From assembly GCF_017654605.1 (NCBI RefSeq), contig NZ_CP072113.1, positions 496,001 to 560,000 of the forward strand: 64,000 bases of DNA, in the 5' to 3' direction. The position numbers and the translations under genes were made by a program. Source of the stretch: Yimella sp. cx-51. GTDB lineage: Bacteria > Actinomycetota > Actinomycetes > Actinomycetales > Dermatophilaceae. The notes beneath the pieces are model-generated. The model had not been told where the DNA came from. It did no database searches and saw nothing but the letters and a program-made list of their open reading frames with translations. Below, in pieces: positions 42,301-51,982 of this stretch. Position 1 is the stretch's first letter; every line of letters starts with the position of its first letter.

Positions 42301-42975
42301 CGGGTGTTGGACACCCGCACCGGGACGGGAGCGCCGAAGGTGCGTGTGCCTGCCGGTGGATCGGTGACGCTCACGGTTGGTGGAACAGCGGGAGTGCCGT
42401 TGTCAGCGTCGGCAGCGATGTTGAACGTGACCACGGTCGCGCCGGCGGCTGCGGGTACGGTCACCGCCTTCCCCGCGGGTGTCACCGCACCCACCGCGAC
42501 GAGTGTGTCGTTCCGCTCGGGGCAGACGATCGCCGGGTTCGGCGTGGTGAAACTGGGCGTCGGCGGCAGAGTGACCTTGCGGTCGACGGCGACCACCGAT
42601 CTGTTGGTCGACGTCGGCGGTTGGGTGCCTGCCGGGGCTGACACGGTGGCCTCGACCCCGGCGCGACTGGTCACGACTCGTGCGGTGACGGGCGGAAGTG
42701 CGTTCACCGTCAAGGTGGCTGGGGTGGGCGCGGTGCCCACGACGGCCAAGGCGGTGCAGGTGACGTTGACCGCGGCGAATCCGTCGCAGTCGGGTTACCT
42801 GACGGCCTACCCGAGCGGCGCGTCGCGTCCGGTGGTGTCGAACGTGAACTACAGCCCGGGAGGATCGGTGTCGAACGCCGCGGTCGTGAAGGTCGGCACC
42901 GGCGGGACGATCACGGTGTACTCCTCGAACAACACTCCGGTAACCGTCGACATCAGCGCCCACTGGACTCCGTAG
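39364..42975 (+). CDS. Secreted M6 family metalloprotease with C-terminal repeats
   Basis: A 1203-residue exported protein. Residues 1-28 are a signal peptide (cleavage after SASPASA). A propeptide-like region rich in Lys and Arg follows. The M6 (immune-inhibitor-A-like) domain has HEFGHDLDLPDLYD (His365, Glu366, His369) and SSGSWG. From about 582 come two copies of a 125-residue β domain (PANDNFANAISL and PANDDFAAARAL, each with VWFTWTAPS and AGTTYRIA). From about 850 three copies of a 115-residue repeat follow (VPSRILDTR, LNVTAV, ADVAGYYP). No sortase motif. AAGGAAG precedes the ATG. Confidence 0.92.
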   Translation: MKTLRRLGTVVVTAATAMSLASASPASADPAGSPSPTAVSSTAAQPRGNSAEASPKLPGPQKKRSTKKVVREVRGAPVNSTPRRVTQPDGSTVTITTRGDNLRTWTTESGGATVAKDAKGYWRYATGLDKAGQPIAGAQKAGSAAPPRGSKGLKPSKDISTAPTLERAPGSFTGAQRTIVILAQFSDQAAVGSTAADWSSKFFGASGSVRAFYKGASFNKIDVAPAAESSGAANDGVVGWVTLPMAHPNTAGDTGAANQQLTAAAIRAADPYVNYASFDSNGNGTIEPAELHITVIAAGYETSYGGSPCGKSVWAHQWAIGGGVAAPTADGKVVGSQGYTQFGEMHCSSDDPTDSHPATIGVMAHEFGHDLDLPDLYDISYRTEGVGQWSLMSSGSWGTTGSGPAGNAPTMLDAYSKYLLGWISPTRVTSATDVSIPQASSSNVAYQLLGDPDGAGVGSQGEFFLVENRQPVGLDAALPGCGILVYHVKEVFRNNMWGATGRLIDVEEASDFENLNFTGNTGGPDDPWHGHPDHTQFNSTTKPNSLSYNGQDAGVSMTATGGCAPTMQATLAGTGTITVAKPANDNFANAISLAQAGGQLAQSTMEGTRESGEPFHAAMPSGASVWFTWTAPSNGLLSVDTGGSSFDTLLGIYTGSSVGALTEVASNDDWSESMVTSSIEKMRVKAGTTYRIAADGFDGEMGDLKLRWSFVTSPANDDFAAARALTPADGGSLVQSTANATKETGEPDHVWWGRPSVWFSWTAPSAGRVTFDTAGSDYNTMMAAYTGSSVSTLTNVASNQDADSATGMTAARISSLDVMAGTTYRIAVVGELEATGNLKFAWSFAANVAPKFVSLVPSRILDTRSGNGAPAAMVPAYGQVDLQVTGRGGVPAGASAVVLNVTAVQPTGWGYLTAWPTGAAKPTASNVNYVAGLNIPNLVVAKIGAGGRVSIASSARSHILADVAGYYPAGSAFTGMTPVRVLDTRTGTGAPKVRVPAGGSVTLTVGGTAGVPLSASAAMLNVTTVAPAAAGTVTAFPAGVTAPTATSVSFRSGQTIAGFGVVKLGVGGRVTLRSTATTDLLVDVGGWVPAGADTVASTPARLVTTRAVTGGSAFTVKVAGVGAVPTTAKAVQVTLTAANPSQSGYLTAYPSGASRPVVSNVNYSPGGSVSNAAVVKVGTGGTITVYSSNNTPVTVDISAHWTP
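41110..41900 (+). repeat. Two tandem pre-peptidase-like domain repeats
   Basis: The two copies share NDNFA/NDDFA starts, SVWF-TWTAPS, FDT(L/M)L-type cores, YTGSSV-LT-VASN and AGTTYRIA. They resemble C-terminal secretion or binding domains of other extracellular proteases. Confidence 0.7.
41920..42972 (+). repeat. Three tandem C-terminal repeats of about 115 residues
   Basis: Each copy has a TPxRxLDTR-like opening (the third is degenerate, PARLVTTRA), a VPxxASAxxLNVT-like strand, a GYLTAxPxG-like turn and an LVDVxG-like end. Such repeats occur at the end of many secreted actinobacterial proteins and probably bind the cell surface or glycans. Confidence 0.75.
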
Positions 42976-42983
42976 TCACGGCT

Positions 42984-43015
42984 CCGGCCGCTGTTCCCGT
43001 TGGTTCAGCGGCCGG
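42984..43015. terminator. Hairpin between convergent M6 protease and menF
   Basis: CCGGCCGCTG and CAGCGGCCGG form a perfect 10-bp stem with a 12-base loop, just after the protease stop and across the menF stop. Confidence 0.65.
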
Positions 43016-44297
43016 GGGCCCGGCCGATCAGCGCGCCGCGCATCGGCAGCAGCTTCGCGTCCGATTCCGCCAGTTCGGCTTCGGGCACACTGCCGGCCAC
43101 GATGCCGCAACCGGCGAACAGCCGGATCGAGCGGTCGTCCTTCGGGTCGAGCATTCCGCTGCGCAGGGCGATGCCCCACTCACCGTCGCCGGTGACATCG
43201 AGCCACCCGACCGGTCCGGCGTAGCGGCCGCGGTCCATCCGCTCGAGTTCGTGGATCACCTCGGCGGCCATCTGGGTGGGGGTGCCGCACACGGCTGCTG
43301 ACGGGTGCAGGGCGGCGGCGAGCGCCAGAGACGACGCTCCGTCACGGAGCACGGCCGTGACGTCGGTGGCGAGGTGCATGACATTCGGCAGGTGCAGCAC
43401 GAACGGTGATTCGGGCACGTTCATCGACGAGCAGTGCGGACGCAGCGCCTCGGCCACCGAGCGCACCGCGTACTCGTGCTCTTCAAGATCCTTGGACGAA
43501 CGGGCCAGGCCGGCAGCCAGGCCGAGGTCGCGCTCGTCGTCGCCGGTGCGGCGGATCGTGCCGGCCAGCACCCGCGAGGTCACCAGCCCCTTCTCGCGGC
43601 GAAGCAGCATCTCCGGGGTCGCCCCGACCATGCCGTCGACCGCGAAGGTCCACGTGTTGCTGTAGTCGGTCGCCAGGTTGGCCAGCAGCCAGCGCAGGTC
43701 GATCGGCGAGGAACTTGTGGCGACAACGTCACGGGCCATGACGACCTTGTCGAGGCGGCCGTTCTGGATGCGACGCACCGACTCCGCGACCGCGTCGGCC
43801 CACTCGTCCCGCGAAAGCGAGCCCGTGCGGAAGCTCAATTCTCCTGGGGGAGTGGCGGTTTGCGCACTGATGGAGGGGTGAGAGCCAGGCAGGCGGTCAG
43901 CCGTCGTCACGTGGGTGACCCAGCTGCGACCGTCGCGTCGACCGACGATCACCTCGGGCACGACGAGCGTGCTCAATTGTTCGGAGCGACGGCTGAAAGC
44001 GAAGGTGCCGAACGCGATCGGGCCGGTGCCCGGCAGGTCGATGTCGCCGCGCACAACTGCGCTGGACGCCACCGACTCCCACCACGCGGTCGCCGCCTCG
44101 AAACGGTCCTCTCCCGAGGTGGTGATGGACGCCGCGCGCCCCCACCCGATGAGTCCCTCTCCGCCACGCAACCAGCAGACGATGTCCTGGGGCGCCACGT
44201 CAGAGGGAACGAGCCGCGCCAGATCACGCGGATCAGGAATCTGCGTCGTTCGAGCCACCAGCGTGGGCGGCGCAGCATCGACGAGCGGGAGGGTCAC
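43005..44297 (-). CDS. menF: Isochorismate synthase MenF
   Basis: A 430-residue chorismate-utilising enzyme. The conserved C-terminal catalytic domain carries [48 protein letters not shown] (Mg site), [21 protein letters not shown] and [10 protein letters not shown], all typical of isochorismate synthases. It converts chorismate to isochorismate, the first step toward menaquinone. Starts at GTG; TACGCT on the minus strand ends 8 bases before it. It faces menG across 83 bases. Confidence 0.92.
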   Translation of the reverse strand: MTLPLVDAAPPTLVARTTQIPDPRDLARLVPSDVAPQDIVCWLRGGEGLIGWGRAASITTSGEDRFEAATAWWESVASSAVVRGDIDLPGTGPIAFGTFAFSRRSEQLSTLVVPEVIVGRRDGRSWVTHVTTADRLPGSHPSISAQTATPPGELSFRTGSLSRDEWADAVAESVRRIQNGRLDKVVMARDVVATSSSPIDLRWLLANLATDYSNTWTFAVDGMVGATPEMLLRREKGLVTSRVLAGTIRRTGDDERDLGLAAGLARSSKDLEEHEYAVRSVAEALRPHCSSMNVPESPFVLHLPNVMHLATDVTAVLRDGASSLALAAALHPSAAVCGTPTQMAAEVIHELERMDRGRYAGPVGWLDVTGDGEWGIALRSGMLDPKDDRSIRLFAGCGIVAGSVPEAELAESDAKLLPMRGALIGRAPGR

Positions 44298-44380
44298 GAG
44301 GCAGCAGCGTACGCCGACCGGCGAGTAACCGGGGCACCGTGTGGTGTGAGCACGCTGTGACGTGCGCGAAGATGGTGCCC
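44298..44380. promoter_or_regulatory. menF-menG divergent promoter region
   Basis: On the minus strand TACGCT (44306-44311) serves menF. On the plus strand GAAGAT (44368-44373) ends 7 bases before menG. Neither gene has a Shine-Dalgarno sequence. Confidence 0.45.
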
Positions 44381-45073
44381 ATGAACCGCGCCAGCCTCGA
44401 CAAGCGCCCCTCCGACGTCGCCCGCATGTTCGACGACGTTGCTGCCCGATACGACATCACCAACGACGTGATGTCGATGGGGCAGGACCGCCGCTGGCGC
44501 AAGCAGGTGCTCCGCGCCGTCGACCCGCAGCGCGGAGAAGTGGTGCTCGACATCGCAGCCGGCACCGGCACGTCCAGTGAGCCCTTCGACGCGGTCGGCG
44601 CCCACGTCGTCCCCGCCGACTTCTCCCTCGGCATGCTGCGTGTGGGCAAGGAGCGCCGCGCCGACCTCGGCTTCACCGCCGCCGACGCCATGAAGCTGCC
44701 CTTCGCCGACAACACCTTCGACGCGGTCACCATGTCCTTCGGTCTGCGCAATGTGCAGGACAGCGTCAAGGCGCTCGCCGAGTTCCACCGCGTCACCAAG
44801 CCGGGCGGCCGCGTCGTGATCTGCGAGTTCTCCACGCCGACCAACCCGGTCTTCCGCAAGGTCTACTCCGAATACCTCATGGGTGCCCTGCCGCGCATCG
44901 CCAAGCCGGTGGGCTCGAACGCCGAGTCGTACGTCTACCTCGCCGAGTCGATCCAGGCTTGGCCCGACCAGGCGGGCCTTGCCTCCCAGCTGCAGGACGC
45001 CGGTTGGGCGGATGTCGAATGGCAGAACCTCTCCGGCGGCATCGTTGCTCTGCATCGCGGACGCTCTCACTGA
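44381..45073 (+). CDS. menG: Demethylmenaquinone methyltransferase MenG (UbiE-type)
   Basis: A 230-residue SAM-dependent methyltransferase. Signature parts are [20 protein letters not shown], the SAM loop [32 protein letters not shown], and a late GGIVALHRG. It performs the last methylation of menaquinone. The ATG giving [13 protein letters not shown] matches the usual start; another in-frame ATG lies three codons earlier. Confidence 0.94.
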   Translation: MNRASLDKRPSDVARMFDDVAARYDITNDVMSMGQDRRWRKQVLRAVDPQRGEVVLDIAAGTGTSSEPFDAVGAHVVPADFSLGMLRVGKERRADLGFTAADAMKLPFADNTFDAVTMSFGLRNVQDSVKALAEFHRVTKPGGRVVICEFSTPTNPVFRKVYSEYLMGALPRIAKPVGSNAESYVYLAESIQAWPDQAGLASQLQDAGWADVEWQNLSGGIVALHRGRSH

Positions 45074-45089
45074 CTCCTCCGTTCGCTAC

Positions 45090-45130
45090 GGGCCGTGTCG
45101 CTGACTCCTTCGTCGTCCGCGACACAGCCC
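45090..45130 (+). terminator. Hairpin after menG
   Basis: GGGCCGTGTCGC and GCGACACAGCCC pair at 11 of 12 positions with a 17-base loop, followed 10 bases later by GCTTTTGG. The rest of the 289-base gap up to the reductase gene shows no gene; its 3' part carries the promoter described next. Confidence 0.6.
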
Positions 45131-45298
45131 TTCGCCTGCGCTTTTGGCGGTGTCTCCTCCTCGGTCCGCGGTCGTTCCTCCCGCGCGCCCGCATCGTCGA
45201 CACCACGGCCGCGCTGACTACCCACACCTTGCAAAGGCGGCGGGTCGGCCATGCCGGAGCTGAGGTTCGCCTTAGTAGGCCCTTTCGGCGGCCACCCG

Positions 45299-45330
45299 TA
45301 GAGTGCTCCAGTTAGTGAATCCCTTCACAA
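45299..45330 (+). promoter_or_regulatory. Promoter of the reductase-nuo block with Rex-like operator
   Basis: TAGAGT (45299-45304) is a good -10. Starting where transcription should begin, TAGTGAA-TCCC-TTCACAA (45313-45330) matches the Rex operator TTGTGAA-N4-TTCACAA at 13 of 14 fixed bases. Rex is an actinobacterial repressor that leaves DNA when NADH is high. A site over the start point would block transcription of the NADH dehydrogenase genes when NAD+ dominates. Confidence 0.6.
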
Positions 45331-45362
45331 GCGCCCCGCCCAGCAGCATGAGGAAAGAGACA

Positions 45363-46670
45363 GTGAGCCAGCCCGCCCCGATGGTTCCGGCGGAAGCAAC
45401 CGCCGATGTCATCGTCGTCGGTGCAGGCCCTGCAGGCTCATCGGTTGCTGCGCACCTCGCGCTCGCCGGACTCGACGTGCTGCTGCTGGAGAAGGCCCAC
45501 TTCCCGCGGGTGAAGATCTGCGCCGACGCGCTCACCCCGCGCGCGGTTCGCGAACTGGTGCGGCTGGGTGTGCCCACGTCCGAGGCGGACGGTTGGGTCA
45601 AGAACAACGGCGTACGTCTGATCGGCGGAGGCATGCGCCTCCAGCTCGACTGGCCCGACAGCGCTGAGTTTCCCCCGTTCGGTCTCGTGCGCAGCGGCCA
45701 CGACCTGGCCGAGATGCTCGCGCGGCACGCCGAGAGCAAGGGCGCGCAGCTACGGCAGGGCGTCGCGGTCACTGCAGCGGTCAAGGACGCCGCGGGCAGG
45801 GTGATCGGGGTCGAGGCCGACGAGATCGCGGCCGACGGACAACCCACCGGCCAGAAGCTGAGCTTCACCGCGCCGCTGGTGGTCGCAGCTGATGGCGGTG
45901 CTTCCGCGCTGGCGCCAGCCACGACGCAGGCCGCGCGTGCTCACCGTCCGAATGCTGTTGCGCTGCAGGCCAACTACCGAAGCCCTCGGCATGACGACGA
46001 TTACCTCGAGGCGTGGCTCGACCTGTCGACCACCAACACGCGGGGTCGGTCAACCCTGCTGCCCGGCTACGGCTGGATCTTCGGTCTCGACAACGGCACC
46101 AGCAATGTCGGCCTCACCGTCCTGCGCCCCGAGGGCACGGACGCGATGCAGTACCACGACGTCATGCAGCGTTGGATCGCGACGATGCCGGCCGACTGGA
46201 CCTTCAGCGAGCAGACGCAGACCGCTCCGGTGCAGGGCGCGGCATTGCCCACCGGTTTCGATCGTCGTCCGCTCTATGCCGACGGGCTGTTGCTCGTCGG
46301 CGACGCAGCCGCTGCGGTCAACCCGTGGAGTGGTGACGGCATCGCCGCCGCGCTCGAGACCGGACGCCTGGCCGCTGAGGTGATCACGCAGTCGAAGGCG
46401 CGAGTCGGCGACGCCGGTCGTGAGCGCGTCCTGCAGTCCTACCCGGCCGTCGTCGGGGACTCGCTGGGTGGCTACTACACAATGGGCCGACTCTTCGCCA
46501 AGATGATCGACAACCCTGACGTCATGCGTCTGGGTGTGAAATACGCACTACCGCGACAGACGATGATGCGCTTCGTGCTGAAGGCGGTGGCGAACCTCGG
46601 CGGCACGCACAGCCGTGACGCTGACGACCGAGCGCTCGCGATGTTGGCCCGACTCACGCCAGCCGCGTGA
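45363..46670 (+). CDS. Geranylgeranyl reductase family FAD protein (menaquinone side-chain reductase, MenJ-like)
   Basis: A 435-residue flavoprotein. The FAD loop ADVIVVGAGPAGSSVAAHLA is near the N-terminus, with LLLEKAHFPRVKICADALTP (the family C-A-D/G-x-x-T-P site) and the second flavin motif LLVGDAAAAVNPWSGDGIAA. In mycobacteria the homologue MenJ (Rv0561c) saturates one isoprene unit of menaquinone. The neighbourhood of menG, nuo and the prenyl synthase supports that. GTG behind AGGAAAG is the preferred start; an ATG five codons earlier is possible. Confidence 0.88.
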   Translation: MSQPAPMVPAEATADVIVVGAGPAGSSVAAHLALAGLDVLLLEKAHFPRVKICADALTPRAVRELVRLGVPTSEADGWVKNNGVRLIGGGMRLQLDWPDSAEFPPFGLVRSGHDLAEMLARHAESKGAQLRQGVAVTAAVKDAAGRVIGVEADEIAADGQPTGQKLSFTAPLVVAADGGASALAPATTQAARAHRPNAVALQANYRSPRHDDDYLEAWLDLSTTNTRGRSTLLPGYGWIFGLDNGTSNVGLTVLRPEGTDAMQYHDVMQRWIATMPADWTFSEQTQTAPVQGAALPTGFDRRPLYADGLLLVGDAAAAVNPWSGDGIAAALETGRLAAEVITQSKARVGDAGRERVLQSYPAVVGDSLGGYYTMGRLFAKMIDNPDVMRLGVKYALPRQTMMRFVLKAVANLGGTHSRDADDRALAMLARLTPAA

Positions 46671-46704
46671 TGAGGGTCGAGAGGACGTTGGCAACACCCG
46701 TGAA

Positions 46705-46710
46705 TACGAT
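46705..46710 (+). promoter_or_regulatory. Possible internal promoter before nuoA (TACGAT)
   Basis: TACGAT lies in the 82-base gap before nuoA and could give the nuo operon its own start in addition to read-through from the reductase gene. No clear -35 is seen. Confidence 0.35.
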
Positions 46711-46752
46711 GGGACTGCGCTCGCCAGGGAGCGCATGGAAGGAGTCGCCCCG

Positions 46753-47127
46753 ATGCAAGGGATGACGAACTACTCGTATGCCCCGCTGCTGTTCTTCGCA
46801 GCGATCGGCTTGTTCTTCGCGGCGTTCTCGGTGGTTGCCGGTGCCTTCGCCGGACCCAAGCGCTACAACCGTGCCAAGGCGGACGCCTATGAGTGCGGCA
46901 TCCAGCCGAGCCCGCGCGCCGAGGGCGGCGCGCGCGTGCCGATCAAGTACTACCTGACCGCGATGCTGTTCATCATCTTCGACATCGAGAGCGTGTTCCT
47001 GTACCCGTTCGCGGTGGCCTTCGACCGCATGGGCCTGTTCGCCCTGGTCGAGATGGTGCTCTTCATCATCACCGTCTTCGTCGCGTACGCCTATGTGTGG
47101 CGCCGCGGCGGACTCGAGTGGGACTGA
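46753..47127 (+). CDS. nuoA: NADH-quinone oxidoreductase subunit A
   Basis: A 124-residue membrane subunit with three helices. The loop after helix 1 has the conserved YECGIQPSPRAEGGARVPIK, and helix 2 has the FDIESVFLYPFA motif. I chose the ATG behind AAGGAG (spacing 8). Another ATG six codons earlier, behind AGGGAG, would give 130 residues. First gene of the 14-gene nuo operon. Confidence 0.93.
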   Translation: MQGMTNYSYAPLLFFAAIGLFFAAFSVVAGAFAGPKRYNRAKADAYECGIQPSPRAEGGARVPIKYYLTAMLFIIFDIESVFLYPFAVAFDRMGLFALVEMVLFIITVFVAYAYVWRRGGLEWD

Positions 47128-47150
47128 CCGCGGGAATCTAGGAGACACCA

Positions 47151-47701
<551 letters not shown>

Positions 47702-47705
<4 letters not shown>

Positions 47706-48502
47706 GCGAGAACGACAAGAACGACATCCCCAAGGACGCCGTCACCGGGCCGGTCGTCGAGCCGCCCACCGAGCGCAAGTCGGAGACCGAACTGGCTCAG
47801 GAGGACGGCCGCGCCGGCATCCGCGAGACCCACGACCCGGTGCTGGTCGCCGAGCGCACCGGCATGTTCGGGTCTTCGCTCGGTAACGACACTTCCGGGT
47901 ACGGCGGCCTCGACCGACCGGTGTTCTTCCCCGGTCAGGCCCAGCGCCCCTACGGCGGTTGGTTCGACCAGCTCGCCGACGACCTTGCCTCCGCGCTCCA
48001 GCGCACCGGCGGTCCGGACTTCGCCGAGGCCGTCACCCGCGTGGTGGTCGACCGCGGCGAACTCACCCTTTTCGTCGACCGCGCCCACCTGCTGGCGGTC
48101 GCGCAGCTGCTGCGTGACGAAGCCGCGCTGCGCTTCGAGATGTGCATGGGCGTCTCCGGCGTCCACTATCCGCAGGAGACCGGTCACGAACTCCACGCCG
48201 TCTACCACCTGCTCTCGATCACCAACGGCAGCAAGCGGATCCGGCTCGAGGTCACCACTCCTGAGGGCGACCCGCACCTGCCGTCCGTCGTGTCGGTGTG
48301 GCCGGGTGCCGACTGGCACGAGCGCGAGACCTGGGACATGTTCGGTCTGATCTTCGAGGGTCACCCCGCGCTGACCCGCATCCTGATGCCGGACGACTGG
48401 CCCGGCCACCCGCAACGCAAGGACTACCCGCTCGGCGGCATCCCGGTGGAGTACAAGGGCGCCACCGTGCCTCCCGCGGACGAGCGGAGGAGCTACTCGT
48501 GA
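47702..48502 (+). CDS. nuoC: NADH-quinone oxidoreductase subunit C
   Basis: A 266-residue 30-kDa-type subunit of the peripheral arm. The conserved C-terminal part reads [16 protein letters not shown], then [19 protein letters not shown]. The N-terminal 75 residues are hydrophilic and acidic, longer than in E. coli's C domain but usual in actinobacteria. Separate from nuoD, not fused. Confidence 0.95.
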
Positions 48503-49842
48503 GCACGACGACAGATGCCTTCGGCGCATCCACCCACGACGTCGACGACGACACTCCTGTCGTCAACGCGGTCGGTGGCGACTGGGATTCGGTCGCCGAG
48601 GAGGCCTCGGCGCTGCACGAAGAGCGCATCGTGGTCAACATGGGTCCCCAGCACCCCTCGACCCACGGTGTGCTTCGACTGATCCTCGAACTGGACGGTG
48701 AGAGCGTCACCGAGGCACGTGCCGGCATCGGCTACCTGCACACCGGTATCGAGAAGAACATGGAGTTCCGCACCTGGACTCAGGGCGTGACCTTCTGCAC
48801 CCGCATGGACTACGTCATGCCCTTCTTCAACGAGGCGGCCTACTGCCTCGCGGTCGAGAAGGCGCTCGGCGTCACCGACCAGATCCCGGAGCGGGCCAAC
48901 ACGATCCGCGTCCTGCTGATGGAGCTCAACCGCATCACCTCCCACCTGGTGTGCCTCGCCACCGGCGGCATGGAGATGGGTGCTACGACGGTCATGACGA
49001 TCGGTTTCCGTGAGCGCGAGCGCATCCTGCGCATCTTCGAGGCCATCACCGGTCTGCGCATGAACCACGCCTTCATCCGTCCCGGCGGAGTGGCGCAGGA
49101 CATCCCGGTCGGCACGATCGACATGGTGCGCGAGAACCTCCCGTTGCTGCGCAAGGGTGTTCGGGAGCTCGAGCTGCTGCTCATGGAGAACCCCATCCTC
49201 AAGGGCCGCACCGTCGACGTGGGTTACCTCGACCTCACCGGGTGCATCGCCCTGGGCCTGACCGGTCCGGTGCTGCGTTCGGCGGGCCTTCCGCACGACG
49301 TCCGCAAGGCCGAGCCGTACTGCGGGTACGAGACCTACGACTTCGAGGTGCCCACCTCTTCGGGCTGCGACGCGTACGCCCGCCTGAAGGTGCGCGTCGA
49401 GGAGATGCACGAGTCGCTGAAGATCGTCGAGCAGGCCATCGACCGCCTGGAGAAGAATCCCGGCCCGGTCATGGTCGCCGACAAGAAGATCGCCTGGCCG
49501 GCGCAGCTGGCCGTCGGCGCCGACGGTCAGGGCAACAGCCTCGACCACATCCGCGAGATCATGGGCGAGTCGATGGAGTCGCTCATCCACCACTTCAAGC
49601 TGGTCACCGAGGGCTTCCGGGTGCCGGCCGGACAGGCGTACGCAGCCATCGAGTCACCCAAGGGCGAGATCGGCTGCCACGTGGTCTCCACCGGCGGAAC
49701 GCGTCCCTACCGGGCGCATTTCCGCGATCCTTCGTTCAACAACCTGCAGGCGGTCGCTGCGATGTGTGAAGGCGGCACCGTCGCCGACGTCATCGTGGCC
49801 GTCGCCTCGATCGACCCTGTGATGGGAGGCGTCGACCGATGA
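48499..49842 (+). CDS. nuoD: NADH-quinone oxidoreductase subunit D
   Basis: A 447-residue 49-kDa-type subunit that lines the quinone cavity. [20 protein letters not shown] begins the conserved region after an N-terminal extension of about 45 residues. The histidine and tyrosine regions [16 protein letters not shown] and [11 protein letters not shown] are present. The C-terminus has the usual [12 protein letters not shown] start overlaps the nuoC stop. Confidence 0.96.
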   Translation: MSTTTDAFGASTHDVDDDTPVVNAVGGDWDSVAEEASALHEERIVVNMGPQHPSTHGVLRLILELDGESVTEARAGIGYLHTGIEKNMEFRTWTQGVTFCTRMDYVMPFFNEAAYCLAVEKALGVTDQIPERANTIRVLLMELNRITSHLVCLATGGMEMGATTVMTIGFRERERILRIFEAITGLRMNHAFIRPGGVAQDIPVGTIDMVRENLPLLRKGVRELELLLMENPILKGRTVDVGYLDLTGCIALGLTGPVLRSAGLPHDVRKAEPYCGYETYDFEVPTSSGCDAYARLKVRVEEMHESLKIVEQAIDRLEKNPGPVMVADKKIAWPAQLAVGADGQGNSLDHIREIMGESMESLIHHFKLVTEGFRVPAGQAYAAIESPKGEIGCHVVSTGGTRPYRAHFRDPSFNNLQAVAAMCEGGTVADVIVAVASIDPVMGGVDR

Positions 49843-50669
49843 GTGACGGTCCGCTGCACCCGAAGACCCCGCTGCACGCCAGTGACGAGCCGTACACCGA
49901 CGAACAGTTGGCACAGCTGCACGTCGACGCCGATGCGATCGTCGCGCGCTACCCGGTGAAGCGTTCGGCGCTGCTGCCGATGCTCCATCTCATCCAGAGC
50001 GTCGACGGCTACATCACCGGCCGTGGCGTCTCCTTCTGCGCCCAGAAGCTCGACCTCACCGACGCCGAGGTGTCGGGTGTGGCGACCTTCTACACGCAGT
50101 ACAAGCGCCACCCCAATGGCGACTACACCGTCGGCGTCTGCACCAACACGCTCTGCGCGATCATGGGCGGCGACCAGATCTTCGACGAGGTCGCCCAGCA
50201 CCTCGGCATCGGTCACGACGAGACCACCGCCGACGGCAAGATCACCCTTGAGCGGGTGGAGTGCAACGCTGCGTGCGATTACGCGCCGGTGGTCATGGCC
50301 AACTGGGAATTCTTCGACAACATGACGCCGGAGTCGACCAAGGGACTGGTCGACGACCTGCGCGCGGGCAAGGACGTCAAGCCCTCCCGTGGCCCGAACA
50401 AGGTGTGCACCTTCAAGCAGGTGTCGCGCACCCTCGCCGGCTTCTCCGACGGGCTCGCCGACGAGGGCGTCGGCGCCGGGCCGGCCTCGCTGGCCGGCCT
50501 GAAGGTCGCCAAGGAAAACCACTGGACCGCACCCGGCAACGCCGAGGAAGTCGGCTCCGACGACCAGGCCGTCGCCGCTGCCGGCGGTCACCAGCCGCAG
50601 CCGGGGGAGGCCCACTCGGGCGCCGAGGGCCACGGCACCGCCGAGTCCGCGAAGGGTGAGATTCGATGA
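49839..50669 (+). CDS. nuoE: NADH-quinone oxidoreductase subunit E, with long C-terminal tail
   Basis: A 276-residue thioredoxin-fold subunit with a [2Fe-2S] cluster. The ligands are CTNTLC (Cys101, Cys106) and [10 protein letters not shown] (Cys142, Cys146). E. coli NuoE has about 166 residues; here an extension of about 90 residues follows, first conserved-looking ([18 protein letters not shown]), then low-complexity and rich in Ala, Gly and acidic residues. ATG start overlaps the nuoD stop. Confidence 0.95.
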   Translation: MSDGPLHPKTPLHASDEPYTDEQLAQLHVDADAIVARYPVKRSALLPMLHLIQSVDGYITGRGVSFCAQKLDLTDAEVSGVATFYTQYKRHPNGDYTVGVCTNTLCAIMGGDQIFDEVAQHLGIGHDETTADGKITLERVECNAACDYAPVVMANWEFFDNMTPESTKGLVDDLRAGKDVKPSRGPNKVCTFKQVSRTLAGFSDGLADEGVGAGPASLAGLKVAKENHWTAPGNAEEVGSDDQAVAAAGGHQPQPGEAHSGAEGHGTAESAKGEIR

Positions 50670-51982
50670 GCACGACACTGACGCCGATCCTCACGAAGTT
50701 CTGGGACGCTCCGCAGTCGTGGACGCTCCAGACCTACGAGCAGAACGAGGGCTACGACGCGCTGAAGAAGGCGTTGGGCATGAGCCAGGAGGCCCTGGTC
50801 AACATGACCAAGGACTCCGGTCTGCGTGGTCGTGGTGGTGCAGGCTTCCCCACCGGCATGAAGTGGGGCTTCCTGCCCAAGCCGGACGGCGGCCCGCGTT
50901 ATCTCGTGGTCAACGCCGACGAGTCCGAGCCGGGCACGTGCAAGGACATCCCGCTGATGATGGCCGCGCCGCACTTCCTCATCGAGGGTGTGGCGATCAC
51001 CTCGTTCGCCATCGGGTGCAACCACGCCTTCATCTACCTGCGTGGTGAGGTCGTGCACGTCTACCGCCGCCTGCTGCGCGCGGTGGAGGAGGCCTATGCC
51101 GCCGGACACCTGGGCAAGAACATCCACGGCTCGGGATACGACCTCGATGTCACCGTCCACGCCGGAGCCGGCGCCTACATCTGTGGCGAGGAGACCGCGC
51201 TGCTCGACTCCCTCGAGGGACGTCGTGGCCAGCCTCGCCTGAAGCCGCCGTTCCCGGCCGTCGCCGGTCTCTACGCGCGTCCGACCGTCGTCAACAACGT
51301 CGAGTCGATCGCGTCGGTGCCGCCGATCCTGCTGCACGGCTCGGAATGGTTCAAGGACATGGGCACCGAGAAGTCGACCGGTTTCGGCATCTTCTCGCTC
51401 TCGGGTCACGTCACCCGTCCGGGTCAGTACGAGGCGCCGATGGGCATCACCCTCCGCGAGCTGGTCGACATGGCCGGCGGCATCCGTGGCGGCCACGAAC
51501 TCAAGTTCTGGACGCCGGGTGGCTCCTCGACGCCGATCTTCACCGCCGAGCACTGGGACGTCCCGCTCGACTTCGAGTCGGTCGCAGCCGCAGGTTCGAT
51601 GCTCGGCACCCGCGCCCTGCAGATCTTCGACGAGACTGTTTCCGTCGTGCGTGCGGTGAGCCGCTGGATCGACTTCTACGCCCACGAGTCCTGTGGCAAG
51701 TGCACCCCGTGCCGCGAGGGCACGTTCTGGCTGAAGCAGATCATGACCCGCCTTGAGCACGGTCAGGGCACGCAGGACGACATCGACAAGCTCGTCGACA
51801 TCTGCGACAACATCCTCGGCCGCAGCTTCTGCGCCCTCGGTGATGGTGCGACCAGCCCCGTCACCTCGGCGGTGCAGTACTTCCGTGAGGAGTTCGAGGC
51901 CGGTATGCACACGCCGTGGTGGGAGATGTTCCCGCCGGAGCGCTCGGTGCTTTTCGACACGAAGGAGAGCGTCTCCGCATGA
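50666..51982 (+). CDS. nuoF: NADH-quinone oxidoreductase subunit F
   Basis: A 438-residue NADH-binding subunit. The NADH/FMN sites are seen in [15 protein letters not shown] and [32 protein letters not shown] follows. The [4Fe-4S] ligands are in [13 protein letters not shown] and a late cysteine ([10 protein letters not shown]). It oxidises NADH and passes electrons to the cluster chain. ATGA overlap with nuoE and nuoG. Confidence 0.96.
   Translation: MSTTLTPILTKFWDAPQSWTLQTYEQNEGYDALKKALGMSQEALVNMTKDSGLRGRGGAGFPTGMKWGFLPKPDGGPRYLVVNADESEPGTCKDIPLMMAAPHFLIEGVAITSFAIGCNHAFIYLRGEVVHVYRRLLRAVEEAYAAGHLGKNIHGSGYDLDVTVHAGAGAYICGEETALLDSLEGRRGQPRLKPPFPAVAGLYARPTVVNNVESIASVPPILLHGSEWFKDMGTEKSTGFGIFSLSGHVTRPGQYEAPMGITLRELVDMAGGIRGGHELKFWTPGGSSTPIFTAEHWDVPLDFESVAAAGSMLGTRALQIFDETVSVVRAVSRWIDFYAHESCGKCTPCREGTFWLKQIMTRLEHGQGTQDDIDKLVDICDNILGRSFCALGDGATSPVTSAVQYFREEFEAGMHTPWWEMFPPERSVLFDTKESVSA

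Noticed and set aside
41920-42972. Regular repeats that might be a CRISPR or satellite array
   Set aside because: The repeats are about 350 bases, diverged and in frame within a protein gene; they encode protein domains.
44345-44360. Crp-like site upstream of menG (TGTGA-N6-TGTGA)
   Set aside because: The two half-sites are in the same direction, not inverted, so they do not form a Crp operator.
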